A stretch of 64,000 bases of DNA from contig NZ_JHBV01000041.1 of assembly GCF_000724545.1 (NCBI RefSeq), positions 248,001-312,000 of the forward strand, read 5' to 3'. The notes below the pieces were generated by a model that saw only the letters and a list, made by a program, of their open reading frames with translations, was not told the origin of the DNA and made no database searches. Positions 17,870-26,405 of this stretch are shown here, piece after piece. The translations under genes were made by a program, and so were the position numbers. This DNA comes from Aureispira sp. CCB-QB1. Lineage in GTDB: Bacteria; Bacteroidota; Bacteroidia; Chitinophagales; Saprospiraceae. Positions within the stretch are counted from its first letter, which is position 1; the number at the start of each line of letters is the position of its first letter.

Positions 17870-18826
17870 ATGAAAAATATAATTTTATTCCTCTGTGCTA
17901 CCTTAGCATTACAGACATCCTATGCTCAAAAAGACGTCTACTTCAAAATTAATCATCTCCTTGGAAGCAGCAATTTTGCTTTTAACCAGACAACACCCAA
18001 TAATGTTGGTAGTGATTTTCAAGTAACTCGTTTACAATACTACATTAGCAATATTACGCTTTACCATGATGGTACTCAAACAGCTGTCAACAATACCTTT
18101 ATTTTGGTTAATGCCAATACCTCTACTAATCAATTACTAGGTAATTTTAATATTAACAACTTAGATAGTGTTTCTTTTGGCATTGGGGTAGGTAATGCAG
18201 AAAATCATTTAGACCCAACGACTTATCCTGCCAATCATCCTCTAGCGCCACAATCACCTTCTATGCATTGGGGGTGGACAGCTGGCTATCGTTTCGTTGC
18301 ATTCGAGGGCGTTTCAGGTTCCTCTATGTCTGATGTTTTTCAAATGCACGGCTTAGGCGACAGCAACTACAAAGTTAAAACGATTGTGACCAATGGTTAT
18401 ATCAATAATAATGATTTAGAAGTAATTATTGATGCAGATTATGCCAAAGCATTGCACTCTATAGATGTCAGTTCGGGAGTTGTTAGTCATGGAGAAACAG
18501 GTGCTGCTAGGACTGTTCTCAACAATTTTAACACCCTAGTATTTTCGGATGGTTCTATGTCTGTGCCTGTTGTCAAGTTGGCTTCTAGCACGATTTCTAT
18601 ATATCCCAATCCCGTAAGAGTAGGGCAAACATTAACGATTGATGCTGATGAATCGTTGGATACTAGTGTTGAGATTTATGATATGACGGGCAAAGTATAT
18701 TCCAATATTATTGCCTCTCCTGACAAGAAGAACATCCAATTTTTAGATGCTGGTTGGTATATTTTGAACCTAAAAAAAGAAGGACAAGTTATTACTTCAC
18801 AAAAAATATCCGTGACTCATGAATAA
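17870..18826 (+). CDS. MbnP-like copper-binding protein with T9SS sorting domain
   Basis: The 318-residue product has a signal peptide (residues 1-19, ending SYAQ) and an MbnP-type domain at about 20-235. Family hallmarks are RLQYYISNI (54-62), HLDPTTYPANHPLAPQSP (113-130) and SMHWGWTAGYRFVAFEG (131-147). In the studied methanotroph protein MbnP, a partner di-haem enzyme MbnH changes a tryptophan to kynurenine, which then takes part in copper binding; the tryptophans W134 and W136 are candidates here. Residues about 240-318 form a type A T9SS sorting domain (SISIYPNPVRVG), so the protein should be exported and kept at the cell surface. It overlaps the MbnH-like gene by eight bases, so the two are translationally coupled. 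Confidence 0.85.
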   Translation: MKNIILFLCATLALQTSYAQKDVYFKINHLLGSSNFAFNQTTPNNVGSDFQVTRLQYYISNITLYHDGTQTAVNNTFILVNANTSTNQLLGNFNINNLDSVSFGIGVGNAENHLDPTTYPANHPLAPQSPSMHWGWTAGYRFVAFEGVSGSSMSDVFQMHGLGDSNYKVKTIVTNGYINNNDLEVIIDADYAKALHSIDVSSGVVSHGETGAARTVLNNFNTLVFSDGSMSVPVVKLASSTISIYPNPVRVGQTLTIDADESLDTSVEIYDMTGKVYSNIIASPDKKNIQFLDAGWYILNLKKEGQVITSQKISVTHE

Positions 18827-19910
18827 CAGTAATAACACAAAACTTCTTCCTGTTTGCCTCTTACTCTCAATTATATTGTTGGGATACGGGTGCCACACCA
18901 AAGAAGAACCACTAGTTTATAAACCTATTGCTTATCAATTAGAAACTGGAGACTTGCCACCACCAAATCTGCCAATGGACAATCCACTTACAACCGATGG
19001 TGTGCAATTGGGGCGGATGTTATTTCACGAAAAAAAGCTGTCTTTAGATGCTTCTATTAGCTGCTCTTCTTGCCATTTGCAAGAGTATGGTTTTTCTGAT
19101 ACCGCTACTTTCTCAAAAGGTGTTAATGACCTTCGAGGGCATCGACAAGCAATGTCTGTCTTTAATTTAGCATGGAATACCAATGGATTTTTTTGGGATG
19201 GACGTGCCGAATTGCTTAGGCATCAGGCATTGTTACCAATACAAGATGCGCTGGAAATGCAAGAAACGATGCCCAGTGTAGTCGCTAAACTACAGGCGGA
19301 ACAACAATACCGCAATCAATTCTTTTTGGCTTTTGGCGATGAGACTATTACAGAAGAACGCATAGCGTTAGCACTAGAACAGTTTATGTTTTCTATTGTG
19401 TCCGTAGATAGCAAATATGACCGACATTTGCGAGGTGAAGTCGCTCTAACAACCGCTGAACAAAGAGGAAAAGATTTATTTTTCAACGAATACAATCCAT
19501 CTTTTCCTGCTATATCTGGTGCCGATTGTGCGCATTGCCACTCAGGAAAAAACTTCGAGAATGATGATTATATGAATAATGGCTTGGACTCTATTTTTAC
19601 AGATAATGGAAGAGAAAAGGCAACTCTTAATAGTTCTGACAAAGCTAAATTTAAGGTTCCTTCGTTGAGAAATATAGCATTGACAGCTCCTTATATGCAC
19701 GATGGTCGCTTCAAGACCTTAGAGGAAGTTGTTCAACATTATAATACAGGTTTGATCAACTCTCCTACTATAGATCCAGCATTATTATACCCTTATCACA
19801 ATGGAGGGTTAATGCTCTCAAACCAAGACATTCAAGATTTAATTGCTTTTCTGAAAACATTAACAGACGATAAGCTAGCAACCAAGGAGGAATATAGCTC
19901 TCCTTTTTAG
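18819..19910 (+). CDS. MbnH-like di-haem cytochrome c peroxidase lipoprotein
   Basis: This 363-residue protein is a di-haem member of the cytochrome c peroxidase/MauG superfamily. The two haem c sites are CSSCH (82-86) and CAHCH (237-241). It begins with a lipoprotein signal ending LLGYGC at C25. The pairing with an MbnP-type gene through an eight-base overlap suggests the MbnH subgroup, whose enzymes oxidise a tryptophan of MbnP rather than simply reduce peroxide. Later conserved segments, FKVPSLRNIALTAPYMHDG and GGLMLSNQDIQDLIAFLKTL, are typical of the superfamily. Haem attachment needs cytochrome c maturation genes, which are not in the window. Confidence 0.85.
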   Translation: MNNSNNTKLLPVCLLLSIILLGYGCHTKEEPLVYKPIAYQLETGDLPPPNLPMDNPLTTDGVQLGRMLFHEKKLSLDASISCSSCHLQEYGFSDTATFSKGVNDLRGHRQAMSVFNLAWNTNGFFWDGRAELLRHQALLPIQDALEMQETMPSVVAKLQAEQQYRNQFFLAFGDETITEERIALALEQFMFSIVSVDSKYDRHLRGEVALTTAEQRGKDLFFNEYNPSFPAISGADCAHCHSGKNFENDDYMNNGLDSIFTDNGREKATLNSSDKAKFKVPSLRNIALTAPYMHDGRFKTLEEVVQHYNTGLINSPTIDPALLYPYHNGGLMLSNQDIQDLIAFLKTLTDDKLATKEEYSSPF

Positions 19911-19921
19911 TTGATTACTAA

Positions 19922-19951
19922 TAGAGGCGTAGTTTTAAGGCTACGCCTCTA
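19922..19951. terminator. Hairpin between the two di-haem peroxidase genes
   Basis: A perfect 11-bp stem (19922-19932 with 19941-19951) with an eight-base loop lies 12 bases after the MbnH-like stop. There is no T run, so it may protect the 3' end or reduce read-through into the next gene. Confidence 0.5.
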
Positions 19952-19972
19952 CAATCATATCAAATATAACTT

Positions 19973-21010
19973 ATGCTAAAAGTGGTTACTCTATCTTTGT
20001 GGGTTTTTATTTTTTGCTATGGCACAATAGGATGCCATACAGCTAGTTCTTCCATGGGTTTTTATGATAATTTACCTCATAATTTCCCAAGTATCCAACA
20101 CCCTGAAGATAACTTACCAACAGAACTCCGTGTTCAGTTAGGGCGAATGCTTTTCTACGACCCTATTCTATCTAAAGACAGCACCGTATCTTGTGCCAGT
20201 TGTCACAAACAGCAATTTGCTTTTGCCGACAGTGTGCCCCTTAGTTTGGGTGTAGAACAACGTCTCGGGACTCAAAATGCGCCCTCTCTAGTTAATGTTG
20301 CCTATGCCCCCTATTTTACAAGAGCAGGAGGTGTCCCTACTTTAGAAATGCAAATCTTAGTTCCTATTCAAGAAACACATGAGCTCGATTTTAATATAGT
20401 ATTGGCCGCCCAACGAATCGCCAAAGACAGCCTCTATAGTACCATGAGCCTAGCAGCTTATAATCGCCCTCCTGACCCTTATGTTGTCACCCGTTCTATT
20501 GCTGCTTTTGAACGCAGTTTGGTTGCTGCCCATTCTCCTTACGACAAGTATACTTACTATCGTAAAAAAAAGGCGCTTAGTTCTAGTGCTCAAAGAGGGC
20601 TACAACTATTTATGAGTCATAAAACAGATTGTTCTTCGTGTCATACCCCGCCTCATTTTTCTAATTTTTCGTTTCAAAACAATGGTCTATACGAACACTA
20701 TGCTGATTCTGGTAGAATTCGGCTGACTTATCAAGAACAAGATCGGGCTCTTTTTAAGGTGCCTTCCTTAAGAAACATTAGCATGAGTGCTCCATATATG
20801 CACGATGGCAGCCTTCAAACCTTAGAAGAGGTCATCCAACATTACAACAGAGGAGGACAACCACACAAACACAAAAGTCCTCTTATTCGTCCACTTCATT
20901 TGAATACTCAAGAACAAAAGGATTTGGTGGCATTTTTAGAATCACTGACAGATAAGTATATTCTAACTCATCCTTCTTTTAGCAATCCCCATCATTCCAT
21001 AAAACATTAA
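19973..21010 (+). CDS. Second di-haem cytochrome c peroxidase lipoprotein
   Basis: This 345-residue protein has the same plan as the gene before it. Haem sites are CASCH (74-78) and CSSCH (220-224), and the lipoprotein signal ends GTIGC at C21. The segment FKVPSLRNISMSAPYMHDG is almost the same as in the MbnH-like neighbour, so the two are paralogues, though the rest differs clearly. It starts 62 bases after its neighbour with a hairpin between. It may act on the same MbnP-like substrate, reduce hydrogen peroxide, or serve another protein; the sequence does not decide. Confidence 0.85.
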   Translation: MLKVVTLSLWVFIFCYGTIGCHTASSSMGFYDNLPHNFPSIQHPEDNLPTELRVQLGRMLFYDPILSKDSTVSCASCHKQQFAFADSVPLSLGVEQRLGTQNAPSLVNVAYAPYFTRAGGVPTLEMQILVPIQETHELDFNIVLAAQRIAKDSLYSTMSLAAYNRPPDPYVVTRSIAAFERSLVAAHSPYDKYTYYRKKKALSSSAQRGLQLFMSHKTDCSSCHTPPHFSNFSFQNNGLYEHYADSGRIRLTYQEQDRALFKVPSLRNISMSAPYMHDGSLQTLEEVIQHYNRGGQPHKHKSPLIRPLHLNTQEQKDLVAFLESLTDKYILTHPSFSNPHHSIKH

Positions 21011-21027
21011 AAATGTATCGAATCTTT

Positions 21028-22248
21028 TTACTCCAATGGTTCTACTCTAGTCATCCCACATCTAAAACCAATCAAACGCTCTTGTTGCCCTCCAGCTTTT
21101 GCGCCTTTTCGGTTTCCTGGGCTTTTTTCATTAACAGATTTAGCGCCCTTAAGTACACGTAAGCTATTGGCATCTACCTTTAAATGAGACTGAGCAGCCT
21201 TCCCTTTTGCGACCACTTCTTCCCATGGTGTTTCTATGACACTCATTTGATCTTCAGGAATTGTTTTTTGAGTATCCTTGGATTGAGGTGCCGTTATTGG
21301 TTTTGGAATGTTTTCCACTACTTTGGAAATAGGTTGATAAACATCGTACACCCATTCTGCTACATTCCCATTCATATTAAAAATCCCATAAGCATTAATA
21401 TCTCCTTCAAAGACACATTTAGGCAAGTTGTGTTTCTCAGCATTATAATAATTAGGAACAGGATATTTTCGAGCGTGGCGCAAGGCTTTTTTTCTTTCTT
21501 GGTTTATCTCTTTTTTATAATGCTTTTCTTTCCCGTCCGTAGGTGTCGATACTAATTGTTGGTTAGCCACATAACCATCCTCATTTTGAAGGCGCTTGCC
21601 AATTAATGCCCAAGCTGCATACTCCCATTCTGCTTCGGTTAGTAATCGATGATTGGGCAAGAATAGATTGTGACCATTAGGAAAATCTATCCCTTCTTTT
21701 TTATGATAAGTTCCCGAAAGGAATTCAGCCGTAGAAAAAGCATATTTCTCTTGCATCTCTGAAGACCACAATCCGCTTGTTTTAGCGAGCTGTTCGTTAT
21801 AACGGTCCGATTTCCATTTTGTAAATGCAGTAGCTTGCAACCAAGATACCCCAACAACAGGATAATAATCAAATGCTGGAAGTCTAAAATAATCGTTAAC
21901 AAGTTGCTCACCGACCTCTTTAGAGACACAACGTTGCCATATACTTGTATCAGGTAACATTGCTACTACCTGTGATTTATTGTGCTTATTTAGCCAATTG
22001 ATGAATGCCCTATATTCCTTATTCGTTACTTCCGTTGGTGCTATATAAAAGGCACTAACCGTTACTCTACGAACAATATCCTCCTCTGCATCTTGCCCCA
22101 TGTTATACGTACCTCCTTCTATAAATAATAAGTTGTCTTTCTCTATTTGTTTACTCGACATCCAATTCCCAGATTGAGCCATTCCTAACATAGGAAATAA
22201 CAACCATAATAAAACCAACTTAAGTTCTTTGTTTAATAGTGTGTTCAT
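21028..22248 (-). CDS. SUMF1/formylglycine-generating-enzyme-like protein, GldJ/GldK-related
   Basis: The 406-residue protein has a signal peptide (to about LGMAQ, residue 25) and a SUMF1 fold. Visible segments are LFIEGGTYNMG (41-51), TEVTNKEYRAFINWL (72-86), LLTEAEWEYAAWA (202-214), YGIFNMNGNVAEWVYDVYQP (287-306) and IGFRCGM near the end. The EWVYDVYQPIS wording is like GldJ and GldK of the gliding/T9SS machinery, but it has no lipobox cysteine and the usual R-V-x-K-G-G-S-W segment is changed to RVLKGAKSV. It may therefore be a divergent GldK-type structural protein rather than a sulfatase-activating enzyme. It converges with the second peroxidase gene, 17 bases apart. Confidence 0.75.
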   Translation of the reverse strand: MNTLLNKELKLVLLWLLFPMLGMAQSGNWMSSKQIEKDNLLFIEGGTYNMGQDAEEDIVRRVTVSAFYIAPTEVTNKEYRAFINWLNKHNKSQVVAMLPDTSIWQRCVSKEVGEQLVNDYFRLPAFDYYPVVGVSWLQATAFTKWKSDRYNEQLAKTSGLWSSEMQEKYAFSTAEFLSGTYHKKEGIDFPNGHNLFLPNHRLLTEAEWEYAAWALIGKRLQNEDGYVANQQLVSTPTDGKEKHYKKEINQERKKALRHARKYPVPNYYNAEKHNLPKCVFEGDINAYGIFNMNGNVAEWVYDVYQPISKVVENIPKPITAPQSKDTQKTIPEDQMSVIETPWEEVVAKGKAAQSHLKVDANSLRVLKGAKSVNEKSPGNRKGAKAGGQQERLIGFRCGMTRVEPLE

Positions 22249-22320
22249 GGTAATTATTCTTTTATTTTTTTAAAATCTATCAATACGTCCTTTTAGCAGA
22301 CTTTTGTTAATCTAGCAACT

Positions 22321-22354
22321 CATTGAAACCGCACGGTAACAATACAACTAAATC
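22321..22354. repeat. Fragment of the GC-rich repeat module
   Basis: CATTGAAACCGCACGGTAAC is a degenerate copy of the TTGAAACCACG[AC]AGTAGC module that occurs inside several of the larger elements. No partner arm is seen nearby. Confidence 0.4.
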
Positions 22355-22485
22355 ATCTTGTTTTTAGATCTATTCTTTTTCTACTAAAAAGGAATCACGC
22401 AAAGCAAATTATTTTTATCGTTAAAAACTCCTTTAAAATCATTATATTAAAGTGATCAAACTTTTTACAATCAAAACCAAATCGA

Positions 22486-24174
22486 ATGAAAAAACTTATT
22501 TTACTCTGTGTTTTCTCTTTTTCTCTGCTTCAAACTAGCCTAGGACAACAACATTTAGTTTCCTATCAACTCGTACAACATTACGACATTCAAGATGTCC
22601 AAGCGATTTTAAATGGCTTTGGGATTCCGCCTACTGTTGTAGCCCCTGAATTTGAATTAGATTATTACAAAGTAAGTTATACAACATCTAATGCAAGAGG
22701 GAATGGAACGACAATTGCCACAGGAGCACTTGTAGTGCCAACGGGTGTTACCTGTCCTGTTCCTTTGGTCAGTTACCAACACGGAACAACAACTACCAAA
22801 ACAAGTGTTCCTTCTTATCAAGGTGGCTCCGAGTATCAAATTGGGGTATTGGCATCTGCTATTGCTGGCGTCGTTTGTGCCATGCCCGATTACTTAGGCT
22901 TAGGAGACGAACCTGGATTTCATCCCTATATAAATTCTAGAACTGAGGCTTCTGCCACTATTGACATGATGCGAGCTGCTCGTGAGCTGAAAGATAGTTT
23001 AGGTTTTAATTTAAACGACCAAGTTTTTTTGTTTGGCTATTCTCAAGGTGGTCATTCTACAATGGCAGCATTCAAAGAAATTGAAACCAATCTTTCCAAC
23101 GAATTTACAGTAACTGCTTGCGCTCCTATGTCGGGACCTTACGATGTATCAGGTGTACAAGCTGCGACCATTACGAACCCTCAACCTTATGCAACTCCAG
23201 CTTATTTACCTTATGTTATTTTGGGTGCGCAAGAGGCATATGGGAATGTCTACAACAATCTTTCTGAGATTTTCCGTTCTCCTTACGATACATTACTACC
23301 AAGTTATTTTGATGGCGTTCATTCTACAGGTTGGATTAACAATCAATTACCAGATACCCCAAGTCATATGCTGGATTCTACTTTTTTTAGTAATTATATA
23401 AACGACCCCAACCATTTTGGTAGGGTATTATTAAGAGAGCAAGATGTTTATAGTTGGGTTCCTCAAGCTCCTTTGGCTATGTATTATTGTGAAGGAGACG
23501 AACAGGTATTTTATGGCAATTCTGTTGTAGCACTGGACACAATGACTGCTTTGGGCGCTCTAAATGTCTCTGCAACAGAACTAGGACCTACCTTAGATCA
23601 TACGGCTTGTGCTCCATTAGCCATTCTTTCTGCTTTTGCATTTTTTGAACTATACATGGATTTAAGTGGTGGAATGACATTGAACAACACTGTTGTAGAT
23701 GCTTCCTCTGGCACTAGTAACGACGGCTCGATTACACTTTTAGCCAACAATGGTACAGGACCCTATGTTTATGATTGGCAAGGCAGCTTAGCTGGTCAAA
23801 CTACAGATAGCGTATCGGGGCTTGCACCCGATGTGTATGAAGTTAGGGTATCCGATGCACGTGGTTGTTATATCAAGCAAGATATTACCGTTAGTGTCGC
23901 ATCTTCTATCACCTCTATTGATCCTGCCAGCAACTACTTTAAAATAATGCCTAATCCTAGTCAAAATACATTCTATCTAAAAGTTGTCCGACCACTCAAC
24001 AGCTCTTATAACGTTAGCATTATAGATATGTTGGGACGCACTGTTCATCAGACATTTAATGCAGATAGCCCCTTTATTAGTTATGACGTAAGTCAAATTC
24101 CGAATGGAACATATTGGGTTCGTCTAGAACATGAGGCAGATATTTACACTCAAAAGTTAGTCATCCAACGATGA
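22486..24174 (+). CDS. Secreted lipase-like alpha/beta hydrolase with SprB repeat and T9SS domain
   Basis: The 562-residue protein has a signal peptide (residues 1-20, ending SLGQ). The hydrolase domain (about 30-395) resembles secretory lipases: YQHGTTT (98-104) is the oxyanion region, GYSQGG (184-189) holds the nucleophile S186, D338 in CEGDEQ is the probable acid and H372 in LDHTACAP the base. Residues 398-470 form one SprB-type repeat (YEVRVSDARGCYIKQDITV is its core, GC at 460-461). Residues about 483-562 are a type A T9SS sorting domain (YFKIMPNPSQNTFYLKV). The enzyme should act on esters or lipids outside the cell and stay at the surface. It is transcribed alone and ended by a strong hairpin. 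Confidence 0.88.
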   Translation: MKKLILLCVFSFSLLQTSLGQQHLVSYQLVQHYDIQDVQAILNGFGIPPTVVAPEFELDYYKVSYTTSNARGNGTTIATGALVVPTGVTCPVPLVSYQHGTTTTKTSVPSYQGGSEYQIGVLASAIAGVVCAMPDYLGLGDEPGFHPYINSRTEASATIDMMRAARELKDSLGFNLNDQVFLFGYSQGGHSTMAAFKEIETNLSNEFTVTACAPMSGPYDVSGVQAATITNPQPYATPAYLPYVILGAQEAYGNVYNNLSEIFRSPYDTLLPSYFDGVHSTGWINNQLPDTPSHMLDSTFFSNYINDPNHFGRVLLREQDVYSWVPQAPLAMYYCEGDEQVFYGNSVVALDTMTALGALNVSATELGPTLDHTACAPLAILSAFAFFELYMDLSGGMTLNNTVVDASSGTSNDGSITLLANNGTGPYVYDWQGSLAGQTTDSVSGLAPDVYEVRVSDARGCYIKQDITVSVASSITSIDPASNYFKIMPNPSQNTFYLKVVRPLNSSYNVSIIDMLGRTVHQTFNADSPFISYDVSQIPNGTYWVRLEHEADIYTQKLVIQR

Positions 24175-24213
24175 CCTGGAATTCAAGCATTGTAAACGTT
24201 ATCAAAACACTAG

Positions 24214-24249
24214 ATAATCTTCTATCCTAAGCGATAGAAGATTATTTTT
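24214..24249. terminator. Terminator between convergent genes
   Basis: A 13-bp perfect stem (24214-24226 with 24233-24245) is followed by five T residues on the plus strand. It includes the stop codon of the leftward gene that ends at 24242, so both transcripts probably use it. Confidence 0.8.
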
Positions 24250-24634
24250 CAGTTTCCTTTTTATGAGGGGTTGCTCGATGAGTATATGTGAATAAATCGC
24301 CTTTATTTCGATGCAATAATTGTATTGCGACAAGACATTCAAAATTATCAGGGAGTTCTGTCAACGTAGTTTCTATTTCATAGCCATCTCTTAACTCAAT
24401 TCCATATAACCAACCTGTTTCTGCAACCAACGCATCGTTAATAAAAATTTTCATTTGTGGATAATCGTTCCTTGAATAAGTTCCTTTTGCTTCAAAAACA
24501 AGGCAATACCCCTCGTATGCTTTGCATTTTTCTAAGTGAATTCCTTTCAATTCCAAGTCATTGATTACTTTTTGTGCTTGTAAAGGTATGCAAGCGACAA
24601 TTCCTAAAATCAAACTAAGCATAAGTCTTTTCAT
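24242..24634 (-). CDS. Small secreted protein of unknown function
   Basis: The 130-residue product begins with a signal peptide (residues 1-20, ending PLQAQ). The mature part is beta-rich and has three cysteines, two of them close together (KCKAYEGYC, residues 37-44). I recognise no domain. A lysine-rich tail ends the protein, and the stop codon lies within the terminator hairpin shared with the lipase-like gene. It is the only gene of its transcript; the next gene upstream runs the other way. Confidence 0.6.
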   Translation of the reverse strand: MKRLMLSLILGIVACIPLQAQKVINDLELKGIHLEKCKAYEGYCLVFEAKGTYSRNDYPQMKIFINDALVAETGWLYGIELRDGYEIETTLTELPDNFECLVAIQLLHRNKGDLFTYTHRATPHKKETEK

Positions 24635-24735
24635 ATCTCGATTTTAATAGGTGATTCCATCTTTCAATAATTCTTTTCAAAGATAATACCAAGATTATAT
24701 ACACTTCATAAGCAAACATCATATCTTAAACTTCT

Positions 24736-25476
24736 ATGAAAAAACGCTTATTAAAAACACTCTGCTCATTAATTATAATTGGTAGTATTGGAATCCTAAT
24801 TTCTTTTTCAGCAATCAGAGATAAGGTAGAAATGGTCTGCTATGATCTTTTTAACAAAAATGATTATATAGATAATAAAGCAGCAATACAAAACCTTCTT
24901 GCTTCTTTTAAAACTGTTTCGTTGGATGATTTGCCTAAAGAATATTTATCAGAATCGCAACTGAATCATTCTTCTTATTTATCTTTAACTAAAGGAATTC
25001 GTTTTTATGTTCTAAAGAAAAAAGATTGTTATAAAAAGATAATTGGTAATAATCGAATCAAAGATTTAATTTCTAAAGACAATCGGTATAAAAACTTGTG
25101 GTATTTTTCTGATCAAGAGCTTTACTGGGGAATAGACCAAAGAGTTTTGTTCAAAGCACTCGAATTACAAGAAGCATTAAAACAACTCAAATTAAACCAA
25201 GATGCCATACAAATCACCTCAGGGCATCGCACCCCACAGCAAAATAAATTGGTAAACGGTGCCTCCAAAAGTAGACATATCAAAGGACAAGCTTTGGATT
25301 TTTGGATTGGAGATGTTAACAAGGATGGCAAATATACATCCGAAGATAAAGCAATTGTCTTAGAACTTTGCGATAAAAAAATTATTGGCAATAAAGGAGG
25401 CATAGGACTTTATCCTGGCACCCAAGTCGTCCATATTGATGTGCGTGGACGTCGAGCAAGATGGAATAGTTACTAG
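24736..25476 (+). CDS. M15-type peptidase with calcium-loop-like insertion
   Basis: The 246-residue protein has one N-terminal membrane segment (residues 9-28) and a C-terminal peptidase M15/YcbK-type domain from about 135. Zinc ligands are expected at H181 and D188 (SRHIKGQALDFW) and H233 (VVHIDVRGR), as in D,D- or L,D-carboxypeptidases that trim peptidoglycan. Just after the second ligand, residues 193-205 read DVNKDGKYTSEDK, which follows the D-x-N-x-D-G-x-x-x-x-x-D/E pattern of EF-hand and dockerin calcium loops. That loop is not part of the usual family fold. It is convergent with the YdcF gene, seven bases apart. Confidence 0.8.
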   Translation: MKKRLLKTLCSLIIIGSIGILISFSAIRDKVEMVCYDLFNKNDYIDNKAAIQNLLASFKTVSLDDLPKEYLSESQLNHSSYLSLTKGIRFYVLKKKDCYKKIIGNNRIKDLISKDNRYKNLWYFSDQELYWGIDQRVLFKALELQEALKQLKLNQDAIQITSGHRTPQQNKLVNGASKSRHIKGQALDFWIGDVNKDGKYTSEDKAIVLELCDKKIIGNKGGIGLYPGTQVVHIDVRGRRARWNSY

Positions 25477-25483
25477 CCAACAT

Positions 25484-26149
25484 TTATTTATTTTTTTTGC
25501 TCTTAGGATCATCCCCTTCTTCATACTCTATAAATTTCCCCATTGTTCCTTGAAAACGAATAAAGCCATTTTCACGTTCGGTAATTGATTTAAAATCATC
25601 TACATAAGCTGTACTAGGATCTATTGCTGGTGTAATCAAATCTATTTTGCTTAGCGTATCAAATACAATTGGTAGAAAACCAATATCATGTAATTTGATT
25701 TTATTAGCAAACCCTCTCAAAAAAGAACCTTGGAAAGGATCTGTTGCCAAAGCTACCTTTTTTAAGTTGTTATCTTTGGCAATTCGATAAGAGTAGTAAA
25801 GGTTTTCTGAACTATGCTCTGCCCTTTCTTCTGTATAAATATGCGCTGTATCTACGCCCAATTGTTCGGCATACAAAGCCATAATTTTGGCTTCTACGTA
25901 AGGGGAATAAACCGCACTCCCAGAGAAAATAATATTTTTAGTTGTTCCCTGATTATACAAGTAAACAGCCCAATGCACTCTCATTTTCATAATCTCACTC
26001 CACTCGTCATTTTCAAAAGGTACTCCTGGAACAATAATCGCATCGTAAGGACCGTATACACCATACCGTTCAAAACTACGCCTTGCACTCCTATTAATAC
26101 AAGAACTTACTATTATAGCTAAGACACCCAGTATCGCTATTTTTTTCAT
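25484..26149 (-). CDS. YdcF/ElyC/SanA family lipoprotein (DUF218)
   Basis: From the ATG at 26149 the product has 221 residues; a longer frame seven codons upstream would put extra residues before the signal. The N-terminus is a lipoprotein signal (MKKIAILGVLAIIVSSC, C17). The DUF218 fold is seen in YDAIIVPGVPF, AVYLYNQGTTKNIIFSGSAVYSPYVEA (split here between strand and loop), a glutamate-rich ERAEHSSENLYYS and ATDPFQGSF. Relatives act in envelope maintenance, including peptidoglycan or enterobacterial common antigen, but no reaction is proved for most. It faces the M15 peptidase gene, so a cell wall context is possible. Confidence 0.8.
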   Translation of the reverse strand: MKKIAILGVLAIIVSSCINRSARRSFERYGVYGPYDAIIVPGVPFENDEWSEIMKMRVHWAVYLYNQGTTKNIIFSGSAVYSPYVEAKIMALYAEQLGVDTAHIYTEERAEHSSENLYYSYRIAKDNNLKKVALATDPFQGSFLRGFANKIKLHDIGFLPIVFDTLSKIDLITPAIDPSTAYVDDFKSITERENGFIRFQGTMGKFIEYEEGDDPKSKKNK

Positions 26150-26405
26150 TATATTTGTTAACTGATTCATTATTTTCTAATTTTAAAAAACGGACAATTT
26201 ACTTTGGCTAATATGCCTTTAAAAATGGCGTATATTGTTGCTTCATTTTGTTACATACAAACGGATAAATAACTCACAGACAACATACTCTACGATCCAG
26301 ATAAAGCATTGTTTAGTATATAGAAGAGAAAAAGCCGAAAAAAGTTTGATGAAATTTAGAAAAATTTAAAAATTCTTCCGTTTACCCTATTATAAATCAA
26401 CACCA

